In this document: one piece after another, positions 33,813 through 41,984 of the stretch
How positions within the stretch are numbered: the stretch's first letter is position 1
How the letters are laid out: the number at the start of each line of letters is the position of its first letter
Assembly (NCBI GenBank): GCA_903928115.1
Contig: CAIYPP010000054.1
Location: 52,108 to 116,107, forward strand
Length of the DNA: 64,000 nucleotides
From: an uncultured Planctomycetota bacterium
GTDB taxonomy: Bacteria; Planctomycetota; UBA1135; GCA-002686595
Direction: 5' to 3'
Notes under the pieces: generated by a model
The model's input: the letters and a program-made list of their open reading frames with translations, nothing else
Told to the model about the DNA's origin: nothing
Database searches by the model: none
Position numbers and translations under genes: made by a program

Positions 33813-35906
33813 TCAGCGCTGGGTTCGCGAGCCTTCGAGCTCGCCGACGAGGCGCTCGGCCTTGTAGACGGTGCGCAGCGACTCGAGGATGCCGCGGCTG
33901 TCGACGGACACCGAGCGCGACTGCACGTCGGAGTAGCCGTAGTTGCCGACGAGGCTCTGGATGTTGCCGTCGAAGATGAGCCCGACGACCTCGCCCGCGC
34001 GGTTGAACACGGGCGAACCCGAGTTGCCGCCGATGATGTCGTGGGTCGAGACGAAGTTGAACGGCGTCGCCATCGGGAGCGCAGCCTTCGCGTCGAGCCA
34101 CGACTTCGGCAACGCGTAGGCAGCCTCGCTCGCGCGCTCTTCCGCCTTCGCATACGCGCCGGCAAACGTCGTGAAAGGCGCCACGGGAGCGCCGTTCTGC
34201 TCGTAGCCCTTCACCGTGCCGTAGGAGAGGCGCAGCGTGAAGGTCGCGTCCGGATAGACGCTCTCGCCGTCGACCGCGAAGCGCGCCGCTGCGATCTTGG
34301 CGTAGTTCTCACGCTCGACGGACGTCACCTCGTCCTCCCACTTCTTGCGCATCTGGCGCGAGAAAGGATCGAGCGCGCGCGCGAGCTCGATCATCGGGTC
34401 CGCGGCGGCGTCGACCGCGGCCTTGCCCCCTTCGACGAGCCGCTTGCGCTCGGCGATGTCGAAGAGCTTCGTGCCCTTGACGCACTCCTCCGCGCGCGCG
34501 CGCGGCGAGCGCCCGGCGAGGGCCGCGAGTACGATCGGATCGTTCGCTCCGAGGGCTTCGGCCATGCCCGACAGAGCCATCTCGAGGCGCATCATCTCGA
34601 ACTCGGGGTACAGCGGAGCCGGCGAGTAAATCGCGTTCTTGAGCGCGTCGAGACCCGCGTCGCCGTACTCCCGCAGACGCTCGCCGCTGGGCTTGGGAAG
34701 CTCCTCGGCGAGACGCAGGATGTCCTTCGCAAAGGTGAACGTCTCGGTGCCGAGCGAGAGCCCGCCCTGCCCCACCGCACCGTAGCGCGGCGCGAGGATC
34801 GCGGCCGTCGCTTGGGCTTGGGCAATCTTCCCCCCCGCGTCGCCCCACTTCGCCTTCCACTCGGGGTTGGCGTCGACCGCCGCGCGCAGCTTCGTCTCCG
34901 CGGATTGCTTCTCCGCGAACAGCGCCGGATCGAGCAAGCCCGCGAGGCGCCCGACGTAGACTTTGCGGCTGTTCTGCACGCTGAAGAGATCTCCGCGGGC
35001 GATGCGCGCGTTCTCGGCGCTGCGGCCCGAGAAGGTCTGCAGCCAAACCTCGGCGCGCATCAGGCGCGTCGTCGCGCGCGGCACGGCGAAGTCGCGCAGA
35101 TACTCGAGGTGCGCGACCGTGTTCAAGCGCTGCGTGCTGCCGGGGTGCCCCGCTACGAAGCACAGCTCGCCGTCCGTCGCGCCCGCGCGGCTCCAACGCA
35201 GGAAGTTCTCGGCCTTGAGCGGCGCGCCGTTCTCGTAGATGCGGAAGAACGTGGCGTCGAGGCAGTAGCGCGGATACTCGAAGTTGTCGTTGTCGCCGCC
35301 GTAGAACGCCGACTGCGTCTCGGGAGCGAACACGAGGCGCACGTCTTCGAAGCGCTTGTACTCGTAGAGGTGGTAGCGACCGCCTTGGTAGAGCGTGACG
35401 ACCTCGCAGTGCATCCCGCTCTTCTTCTTGGCCTCGTCTTCGATCTGCGTCTGCATCTTGCGCTTGGCGACGCCCGCTTCCGCGGTGCCCAAGCCCTGCG
35501 CAGCGCCCTCGACGCGCTCGGTGACGTCCGTGATCGTCCACAGGACGTCGAGGTGCAGGTCGGGGCACTTCTCCTCCTGCTCCAGGGTCGACGCCCAGAA
35601 GCCCTTCTCGATCAGGTTGCGCTCCTTCGAAGAGAGCTTCTCCAAGATGTCCGAGGCGACGTGGTGGTTCGTCATCACGAGGCCGTCGGCGCTCACGATC
35701 GAGCCCGAGCCGCCGGTCGAGACGCGCACGCAGGAGCGCTGCACGTGCTCCATCCACTCCGGCGTGGCCTCGAACTGGTAGCGGGCCTTCATCTGCGCCG
35801 CGGGCGGGCGGTTGAAGAGCCACATGCCCTCGTCGATGCGGTGGGCGTTCGCGAGCGGCGCGAGAGCGAGTGCGGCGAAAAGTAGGCGGGCGGAAGTGCG
35901 GAACAT
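33813..35906 (-). CDS. S46-family dipeptidyl-peptidase (DPP7-like)
   Basis: About 697 residues with a signal peptide (ARLLFAALALAPLANA). Family S46 enzymes are periplasmic serine exopeptidases that release dipeptides. The triad is visible: His in VMTNHHVAS (near residue 81), Asp in FYGGDNDNFEYPRY, Ser in GGNSGSPVFN. After the Ser, the P1-specificity position lies in IFDGNIQSL, giving Gly as in DPP7 (hydrophobic P1) rather than the Arg of DPP11 (acidic P1). The length is normal. Start: the first two Met codons are 9 bases apart and the second was chosen. It is followed on the same strand by nothing but the terminator. Confidence 0.93.
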   Translation of the reverse strand: MFRTSARLLFAALALAPLANAHRIDEGMWLFNRPPAAQMKARYQFEATPEWMEHVQRSCVRVSTGGSGSIVSADGLVMTNHHVASDILEKLSSKERNLIEKGFWASTLEQEEKCPDLHLDVLWTITDVTERVEGAAQGLGTAEAGVAKRKMQTQIEDEAKKKSGMHCEVVTLYQGGRYHLYEYKRFEDVRLVFAPETQSAFYGGDNDNFEYPRYCLDATFFRIYENGAPLKAENFLRWSRAGATDGELCFVAGHPGSTQRLNTVAHLEYLRDFAVPRATTRLMRAEVWLQTFSGRSAENARIARGDLFSVQNSRKVYVGRLAGLLDPALFAEKQSAETKLRAAVDANPEWKAKWGDAGGKIAQAQATAAILAPRYGAVGQGGLSLGTETFTFAKDILRLAEELPKPSGERLREYGDAGLDALKNAIYSPAPLYPEFEMMRLEMALSGMAEALGANDPIVLAALAGRSPRARAEECVKGTKLFDIAERKRLVEGGKAAVDAAADPMIELARALDPFSRQMRKKWEDEVTSVERENYAKIAAARFAVDGESVYPDATFTLRLSYGTVKGYEQNGAPVAPFTTFAGAYAKAEERASEAAYALPKSWLDAKAALPMATPFNFVSTHDIIGGNSGSPVFNRAGEVVGLIFDGNIQSLVGNYGYSDVQSRSVSVDSRGILESLRTVYKAERLVGELEGSRTQR

Positions 35907-35969
35907 GCGGTGCAAGGGGGTCGGGAGACTGCGGGGTGGAACGAGAGAGCCCGACGCGGGGCTCCCCCA

Positions 35970-36725
35970 CTAGGGAACGATGGCGATCACGCGCGCGGGA
36001 GCTCCCCCCGCGCGATCGAGCTTGAGCGGGAGCGCGATCAGCGTGGCGCCCAGCGCGGGCAGACGATCGAGCGCGGTCAGGTTCTCCAAGCCGGGAATGT
36101 TGCGCTCGGCGAGCAGGCGCTGCACGGGCAGCTCGGAAGCCTCGGAGGTGTCGAGGCTTGGACCGTCGATGCCGACGAGGTCGATGTCGCGCTCGACGAG
36201 CTCGCGCGCGAGCTCGATGGAGACACCGGGATGTCGAGGGGCGTCGAGGGGCCCGAAGTAGCGCTCGGAGGTGCCCCAGTGGCGATCCCAGTCCGTGTGC
36301 ACGAGCACCACCGCTCGGGACGGAATTCGTCCGTAGTCGCGCTCGTGCTTGCGCAGGTCGGAGAGCTGAGCGGCGTAGCGCGGGTCCTTCTCGCAAGCGT
36401 CGCTGACATCGAGGACGCGGATCGGCCCCACGAGCTGGCGCAAGGGCAGCTCGCTCGCGCCGTGCCGCCCCTCGGCGTAGTGCATCGGCGCCTCCACGTG
36501 GGTGCCCGCGAGCTCCGAGCCCGCGATGGATCCGGTGGCGAGCCAGCGGCCGTCGAGGCCGACCGCGGCGCTGCGCTGGTAGCGGAACGGCGGCTCCCCC
36601 GGCCAGTCGTCGGTCACGTCCGTGTAGGTGTGCGAGAGGTCGACGAGGCGCGTCTCGTACAGGGGGGGCACGCTGACGCACGAGGCGAGGACGAGGAGGA
36701 TCGGCCAGAGCGACTTCGGAGACAT
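35970..36725 (-). CDS. secreted cyclase-family metal-dependent hydrolase
   Basis: About 251 residues. A lipoprotein-type signal (ILLVLASCVS) leads into the cyclase/kynurenine-formamidase fold: LVDLSHTYTDVTDDWPGEPPF and the metal motif AGTHVEAPMHYAEG, then VVLVHTDWDRHWG and VGIDGPSLD, all characteristic. Most relatives are cytoplasmic amide hydrolases; an exported form is unusual and its substrate unknown. It is divergent from the Rieske gene with 57 bases between the starts. Confidence 0.85.
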   Translation of the reverse strand: MSPKSLWPILLVLASCVSVPPLYETRLVDLSHTYTDVTDDWPGEPPFRYQRSAAVGLDGRWLATGSIAGSELAGTHVEAPMHYAEGRHGASELPLRQLVGPIRVLDVSDACEKDPRYAAQLSDLRKHERDYGRIPSRAVVLVHTDWDRHWGTSERYFGPLDAPRHPGVSIELARELVERDIDLVGIDGPSLDTSEASELPVQRLLAERNIPGLENLTALDRLPALGATLIALPLKLDRAGGAPARVIAIVP

Positions 36726-36782
36726 CGGGAGGGAACCGCAGGAGACTTTGCCGTGCGGTACGGTAGCGTGAAGAGGCCTCGC

Positions 36783-37106
36783 ATGGACTCCCCCGAGCCG
36801 AAGTTCGTCCCGGTCGCGCGTCTCGCAGACCTGCCTCTGGGCTCCGCGCGCGCCTTCGAGGTCGGTCGCAAGCTCGTGGCCGTCTTCCACACCGCAGAGG
36901 GGCTGTTTGCGCTCGACGACCACTGTCCCCACTCCGGCGGCCCTCTGTCCGAGGGCGACCTGAGAAGCGACGTCGTCACCTGCCGCTGGCACGGAGCGGG
37001 CTTCCGACTCTCCACCGGGCGTTCGGCGGGCGCGATGCGCTGCAAGCCCGCCACCTGCTTCTCCGTGCGTGTGCACGACGGCTGGATCGAGGTCGAGGAG
37101 CGCTAG
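36783..37106 (+). CDS. Rieske-type ferredoxin
   Basis: About 107 residues, essentially one Rieske 2Fe-2S domain. Ligands: Cys48 and His50 in DDHCPHSGGP, Cys67 and His70 in TCRWHGAGF. It resembles the ferredoxin or NirD-like small subunit of oxidoreductases (FVPVARLADLPLGSARAFEV). No oxygenase or nitrite reductase partner is adjacent; instead threonine synthase starts 2 bases after its stop, so the two are co-transcribed. Confidence 0.9.
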   Translation: MDSPEPKFVPVARLADLPLGSARAFEVGRKLVAVFHTAEGLFALDDHCPHSGGPLSEGDLRSDVVTCRWHGAGFRLSTGRSAGAMRCKPATCFSVRVHDGWIEVEER

Positions 37107-37108
37107 CG

Positions 37109-38326
37109 ATGGCCATCCTGCGCTGCCCTGCGTGTGGGGCGGAGGAGCAAGCCTCCAGCGCGCGCTACGAGTGTGCCTGCGGCGAGCTCCTCGAGGTCGA
37201 GCACTCCTTCCGCCTCGTCGGTCGCGAGGTCTTCGACGCACGCGGTCTGCACTCGCCGGCACCGCTCGACAGCGGCGTGTGGCGCTTCCGCGAGCTCGTC
37301 TACCCGCGCTTTCCGTCCGAGGCCGTCGTGTCGCTGCGCGAGGGCAACACGCCGCTGTACTCGAGCGAGAGCGTCGCGAGCTTCGTCGGCATCGAGCAGG
37401 TGAAGCTCAAGCATGAAGGACTGAACCCGAGCGGCTCGTTCAAGGACCGCGGCATGACCGTCGCCGTGAGCCGCGCGAAGGCGAGCGGCGCGCGCAGGCT
37501 TCTGTGCGCTTCGACGGGCAACACGGCGGCCAGTCTCGCTGCATACGCGGCGGCTGCGGGCATCCCCTGCGCGATCTTGGCGCCGGCCGGCAAGACCTCC
37601 GCGGCGAAGCTCGCGCAAGCCACGGCCTACGGCGCTCAGACGATCCTCTTGCGCGGCGACTTCGACCACGCGATGGCGCTCTCGCGCGAGCTCGCGCGCG
37701 CGGGCGAGGTCGAGCTCGTCAACTCGCTCAATCCGTTTCGGCTCGAAGGCCAGAAGTCGATCGTGTTCGAGTTCTTGGCGCAGCTCGGCTGGCGCGCGCC
37801 GGACTGGATCGCGTTCCCCGCGGGAAACCTCGGCAACTGCTCGGCCTTCGGAAAGGCGCTCCGCGAGGCGCGCTACCTCGGACTCATCGACCGCACGCCG
37901 CGCCTCCTCGCGGTGCAGGCCGCGGGCGCCGCACCCTTCGCGCGCGGCTTCGAGCAAGGCTGGACGCAGCGCGTGAGCGTGGAGCCGCAGACACGCGCGT
38001 CGGCGATCCGCATCGGAGCGCCCGTCAGCTGGGGCCGCGCGGAGCGCGCAATCCGCGAGACGCGCGGCCACGTGCTCGCGGTCAGCGACGCAGAGCTCGA
38101 TCTCGCCAAGCGCGCGATCGACCGCGCCGGCATCGGCTGCGAGCTCGCGAGCGCCGCGGGAGTGGCAGGAGCGAGAGAGCTCGTTCGCCGCGGCCTGATC
38201 GGTCCGGAGGAGAGCGTGGTCGCCGTGCTCACGGCGAACCTGCTGAAGGAGCCGCCGACGGAGAGCGACGAAGCCCGAGCCATCGAGCCCGAGCTCGACG
38301 CGCTGCAGCGCGCGCTCGCACAGTGA
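37109..38326 (+). CDS. thrC: threonine synthase
   Basis: About 405 residues. A PLP enzyme converting O-phosphohomoserine to threonine. The N-terminus has a zinc-ribbon-like CPACGAEEQ with CACGELLEVEH, as in the ThrC type of many bacteria and plants. The PLP lysine is in NPSGSFKDRGMTVA, and CASTGNTAASLAAYAAAAG and FPAGNLGNCSAFGKAL bind the phosphate. It starts 2 bases after the Rieske ferredoxin gene. Confidence 0.92.
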   Translation: MAILRCPACGAEEQASSARYECACGELLEVEHSFRLVGREVFDARGLHSPAPLDSGVWRFRELVYPRFPSEAVVSLREGNTPLYSSESVASFVGIEQVKLKHEGLNPSGSFKDRGMTVAVSRAKASGARRLLCASTGNTAASLAAYAAAAGIPCAILAPAGKTSAAKLAQATAYGAQTILLRGDFDHAMALSRELARAGEVELVNSLNPFRLEGQKSIVFEFLAQLGWRAPDWIAFPAGNLGNCSAFGKALREARYLGLIDRTPRLLAVQAAGAAPFARGFEQGWTQRVSVEPQTRASAIRIGAPVSWGRAERAIRETRGHVLAVSDAELDLAKRAIDRAGIGCELASAAGVAGARELVRRGLIGPEESVVAVLTANLLKEPPTESDEARAIEPELDALQRALAQ

Positions 38327-38344
38327 CGCGAGCGCTCTCGCTCA

Positions 38345-38884
38345 CTACTCGCGCGCCACGTCCCAGACGTCCGTGCCGAAGTGATCCCACGGAATGCGGC
38401 CCTCGTCGCACTGCGCGTCCGTCGAGAACTGCACGTCGACGAAATAAAGGATCTGGCTCGTGCTCGCGGGCCGCAGGTTGCGACAGCCGTGCGCCACGCC
38501 CGGTGGAATGCGCACGAGGCGCGAGTTGCCGTCGCCGAGGATCATGCGCACCACCTGCCCCTCCGTCGGCGAGCCCTTGCGCACGTCGGCGAGCACGAGC
38601 AGCACCTTGTCCGTCGGAGGCACGAACCACACGTCGGTCTGACGCTTGTGGAGATGGAAAGCCTTGATCGCGAGTGGCTCGAGCACGCTGTAGTTCACTT
38701 GGCGTACCACGAAACCGGGTAGGTCGCGATGCAGGCCCTGCTCGAGCCGCCCGAGCTCCGTCATCGAGCCGCCGTCGTCATTGAAGCGCCGCAGGTCGAC
38801 CACCTCGACGCCTTCGATGCGCGGCTTGGCGCGGTAGTCCTGGACGAAGTAGCGTTCCTGCGCGCGATCGTTGAACTGCGTCAT
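38345..38884 (-). CDS. RmlC-like cupin (dTDP-4-dehydrorhamnose 3,5-epimerase-like)
   Basis: About 179 residues. Features of the RmlC fold are RQVNYSVLEPLAIKAFHLHKRQTDVWFVPP, with the catalytic-type His, then ADVRKGSPTEGQVVRMILGDGNSRLVRIPPGVAHGCRNL. It may be a sugar epimerase or a related isomerase; the other rhamnose genes are absent nearby, so the name is by fold only. It lies close to a sulfotransferase and a GT2 gene, consistent with surface glycan metabolism. Confidence 0.8.
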   Translation of the reverse strand: MTQFNDRAQERYFVQDYRAKPRIEGVEVVDLRRFNDDGGSMTELGRLEQGLHRDLPGFVVRQVNYSVLEPLAIKAFHLHKRQTDVWFVPPTDKVLLVLADVRKGSPTEGQVVRMILGDGNSRLVRIPPGVAHGCRNLRPASTSQILYFVDVQFSTDAQCDEGRIPWDHFGTDVWDVARE

Positions 38885-38923
38885 GGCGGGTCGGGCTCCG
38901 GGGCTGGCGTCGCAGGATAGCGT

Positions 38924-39610
38924 CTACACCGCTCTCACGAGCCGACCGCTCAACGCGGCCCGCCCGTAGCCATAGCGCGCCGCGAGCTCGTCGATGCCGA
39001 GCAAAAGGTCGCTGCCGCGGAGCGCGCTCCACTCCGCGAGCGCGTCACTTTCGGCGGGAACCTCGATCGGCACCGCGCGGGCGGTCTCGACCAGCGCCCG
39101 ACGGACGAGCCCCGGCTCGAACTCGCGCTCCGCGAGGTCCCCGATCCAGCGCAGCGCGGCCTCATCGAGCTGCTCGAGCCGCACGCGCACGTAGCGCAGG
39201 CCTGAGGTGTCGTGGTTCGTCTCGGCGATCTCGTTCCACGCGGTCCAGATGCGCGCGGTCTGCTGGAGCGGCGTGCCGTGCGGGAGCACCGGCGCGTGGC
39301 GCTCGAGATACGCGCGGTCGACGCTGCGAGTGCGGAAGAGTCGCGAGCGCCACAGCGAGCTGAGCGCAGCCGCCGGCGAGCGTACGACGTGAACCACCAC
39401 GGTGCCCGCAGGCAGCGACTCACCGTAGGGAGCCGCGTACCACGACGCCTCAGCCGCGAGCGCGTCCGGCCAAGACGGCACGCCGAGCTCGAGGCTCGCC
39501 GGGTTCAAGTGCGCCGCGTGGCCGCACGCCGCACCGAGCCGCGTGAGAAGCGCGGCCATGTATCCGGTGCCCGAGCGAGGGCAGCCCGTGACGAGGATGC
39601 GGCGGGGCAT
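38924..39610 (-). CDS. sulfotransferase-family protein
   Basis: About 228 residues. It begins MPRRILVTGCPRSGTGYMAALLTRLG, the 5'-phosphosulfate-binding loop of PAPS-dependent sulfotransferases, and has VVVHVVRSPAAALSSLWR as the 3'-phosphate-binding segment. It could sulfate a glycan or small molecule. It is divergent from the DHS-like gene. Confidence 0.8.
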   Translation of the reverse strand: MPRRILVTGCPRSGTGYMAALLTRLGAACGHAAHLNPASLELGVPSWPDALAAEASWYAAPYGESLPAGTVVVHVVRSPAAALSSLWRSRLFRTRSVDRAYLERHAPVLPHGTPLQQTARIWTAWNEIAETNHDTSGLRYVRVRLEQLDEAALRWIGDLAEREFEPGLVRRALVETARAVPIEVPAESDALAEWSALRGSDLLLGIDELAARYGYGRAALSGRLVRAV

Positions 39611-39724
39611 GGGAAAGAGCTTCGGATGACCCGAGCCGTAGACCTGAGCCGCGGGAACGCCCCCCGCGTCGTTGGTCGAGTCCCCGCTGCCCCGTACACT
39701 CCCCGCCCTCGAAAGGCCTTCCGC

Positions 39725-40999
39725 ATGTCCCCCACCCGCCGCGACGAACGCTCCTCCTGCCCTGGCTCCTCCGACAAGCGCGAGCTCGTCACCCGCCCCG
39801 TCCACGAGATCGAGAGCCTCGACGGCGTCTTCGAGAACGCACTGCCCGCCTTCGGCGCGGCCTACCTGCGCCGCGTGTGGACGCTGCTCGACGAGGCCGT
39901 CGGCAAGGGCCTGCCGATGACGATCTCGATCTCGGGCCCCGTCACGGTCTCGGGCCAGCACTACACGTGGCTCTCGCCGCTCCTCGAGACGGGCTGGTTC
40001 TGCCTCGTCTCCACGACGGACGCGGTCTGCTACCACGACGGCCACCGCGCGCTCGACAGCGCGCGCAAGCACCCCTTCCACGAGGTGCCGATCTTCGGCG
40101 ACGACGGCGCCCTGCGCGACGAGTCGATCATCCGCGTCACCGACGTCGGTTTCGACGAGGACGTGCTGCTCGATCAGGACCGCTTCCTGCGCGCGCTGCT
40201 CAAGCGGCCCGAGTTCCAGCGCAAGATGACCGGCACCGAGTTCCGCAACCTGCTCGGCAAGTTCTACGCGGCTCAGGAACGCAAGAACGGCGTGAGCGAA
40301 GGTCTGCTCGCCCAGTGCCACCGCCTCCAAATCCCGATCTTCGTCGGCGCCCCCGGCGACGGCAGCGTGTTCCTGAACTCGATGGCCCTGTGGGCGATCG
40401 AGAAGGCCGGGGGAGCGAAGGGCGACGAGTACCGCTTCGACCTCGACCTGCACGCCGAGGTGTTCGAGAGCTGCGCCTATCACTTCTGGGGCATCCGCGA
40501 GTCGCAGACGCGCCAGCTCGGCACGCTGATCCTCGGCGGCGGCGTCCCGAAGAACTTCAACCTGCAGCCGGAGCCCGCGCTCAGCCAAGTGCTCGGCCTC
40601 AGCGAGGTCGAGGGCTACCAGTACGACATCCAGATCACCACGGCGCCGGTCACCGACGGCTCGCTCTCCTCGTGCCCGCCGGCCGAGGCCGTGACGTGGG
40701 GCAAGGTCGACAAGACGGTCTACAAGAAGACCACCGAGTCGATGCAGTGCGACTACTCGATCGTGATGCCGTTCCTCACCAAGGCCCTGCTCGACAAGCG
40801 CGCGCGCTTCGAGCGCTGGGCGGAGCGCATGGGCCGCGAGGAGCTCTTCAAGAAGCACCCCGCCGCCCGCGGCTACCTGCGCGAGCGGGCGGGCTACCGA
40901 CTCTTCGAGCGCCGTGACGAGCTCGTGAAGAAGCTGCTCGCGCGCGTGAAGAAGGAAGTCCCGCGCCTGCGCAAGGAGTCGCGCTACCCGCTGGCCTGA
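39725..40999 (+). CDS. deoxyhypusine-synthase-family protein (homospermidine-synthase-like)
   Basis: About 424 residues. The DHS family transfers an aminobutyl group from spermidine via a lysine imine. The catalytic Lys276 is in LILGGGVPKNFNLQ, and FVGAPGDGSVFLNSM and YQYDIQITTAPVTDGSLSSCPPAEAVTWGK are diagnostic. Bacteria have no eIF5A, and bacterial DHS relatives are known to make homospermidine from putrescine, so that is the likely product. The C-terminus is extended and basic (about 70 residues, LFERRDELVKKLLARVKKEV). Confidence 0.9.
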   Translation: MSPTRRDERSSCPGSSDKRELVTRPVHEIESLDGVFENALPAFGAAYLRRVWTLLDEAVGKGLPMTISISGPVTVSGQHYTWLSPLLETGWFCLVSTTDAVCYHDGHRALDSARKHPFHEVPIFGDDGALRDESIIRVTDVGFDEDVLLDQDRFLRALLKRPEFQRKMTGTEFRNLLGKFYAAQERKNGVSEGLLAQCHRLQIPIFVGAPGDGSVFLNSMALWAIEKAGGAKGDEYRFDLDLHAEVFESCAYHFWGIRESQTRQLGTLILGGGVPKNFNLQPEPALSQVLGLSEVEGYQYDIQITTAPVTDGSLSSCPPAEAVTWGKVDKTVYKKTTESMQCDYSIVMPFLTKALLDKRARFERWAERMGREELFKKHPAARGYLRERAGYRLFERRDELVKKLLARVKKEVPRLRKESRYPLA

Positions 41000-41024
41000 G
41001 CAGCGCCCTCGCTGCGCAGCGGCT

Positions 41025-41984
41025 TCACCACAAAGGCGTCGCGCCGCTCTTCACGGTCTCGGGCCCCACATAGCGGCCCTGCAGCCCGTGGAAAATCCCG
41101 AGCGCCTTGGCGAGCGGAGCCTTCGAGTTTCCGCGACAGTATCCGTCCACGATGAGCAGGGGCAGCGTCAGCACGTCGTAGACGAAAAACCGCAGCCACT
41201 CGCGCGCCCCGCCCCACGTGCGCAGGAAGTGCACCGAGTTGACGCCCATCATGTACTTGCGGCGCGGGTTGTAGCCGCCTCCGGTCGAGCTCGAGGGCGC
41301 GTGCCACGCGCGCTGCGTGCCGACGCAGGCGAGCCCGTGTCCCGCACGGCGCAGGCGCATCCCGAGGTCGACGTCCTCGGTATACGCGAAGTAGCGGTCA
41401 TCGAAGACGTCGCTGCCGTCGAGCGCGCTCACTCGCAGCAGGACTGCGCAACCCGGAACATAGTCCACCGACGTTGTCTTGCGAAACTCTTCGCCATCGA
41501 GCTGGCCGAAGCCACGCAGATCCGAGAGGTTCTGACGCCACGAGAGCACCCCACCCGCCGCCCAGACGCGGCGCGGGTCGTCGCTGAAGAGCACGAGCGG
41601 TCCGACTGCGGCGAGCGACGCATCTGCTCGCAGCGCAGCCGCGAGCCCCGCGACACAGCCACGCTCGAACGTGACGTCGTTGTTGGCGATCAGGATCGCC
41701 TCGGCGCCGAGCTCCCGCGCGCGCCGTGCTCCATGGTTGTTCCCACCGCTGTAGCCGAGATTGCCTCCTGTCTGAAGGACCTCGACCTGCGGGAGCTCGC
41801 GTCGAACGCGCTCGCACGAGCCGTCGCTCGACGCATTGTCCACCAAGAGCACCTTCGCGAGCGGAGGCTCCTGCGCGAGCAAGGACTCGAGACAACGCAG
41901 CGTCTGCGCTCCCCCGTTCCAGTTCACGACGATCGCGACGACTCGCACGCGCTCCTCATCGGTCCGGCGTGCGCCGCACTTCAC
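41025..41984 (-). CDS. GT2-family glycosyltransferase
   Basis: About 319 residues. A GT-A fold enzyme: VVAIVVNWNGGAQTLRCLESLL, VLLVDNASSDGS, LGYSGGNNHGARRA, the metal-binding-type ILIANNDVTF and FAYTEDVDLGMRLRRAG. This is the layout of rhamnosyl- and related transferases of surface polysaccharide synthesis. The annotated ATG overlaps the xseA end by 29 bases; a GTG at 41948 preceded by GAGGAG would remove the overlap. Confidence 0.9.
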   Translation of the reverse strand: MKCGARRTDEERVRVVAIVVNWNGGAQTLRCLESLLAQEPPLAKVLLVDNASSDGSCERVRRELPQVEVLQTGGNLGYSGGNNHGARRARELGAEAILIANNDVTFERGCVAGLAAALRADASLAAVGPLVLFSDDPRRVWAAGGVLSWRQNLSDLRGFGQLDGEEFRKTTSVDYVPGCAVLLRVSALDGSDVFDDRYFAYTEDVDLGMRLRRAGHGLACVGTQRAWHAPSSSTGGGYNPRRKYMMGVNSVHFLRTWGGAREWLRFFVYDVLTLPLLIVDGYCRGNSKAPLAKALGIFHGLQGRYVGPETVKSGATPLW

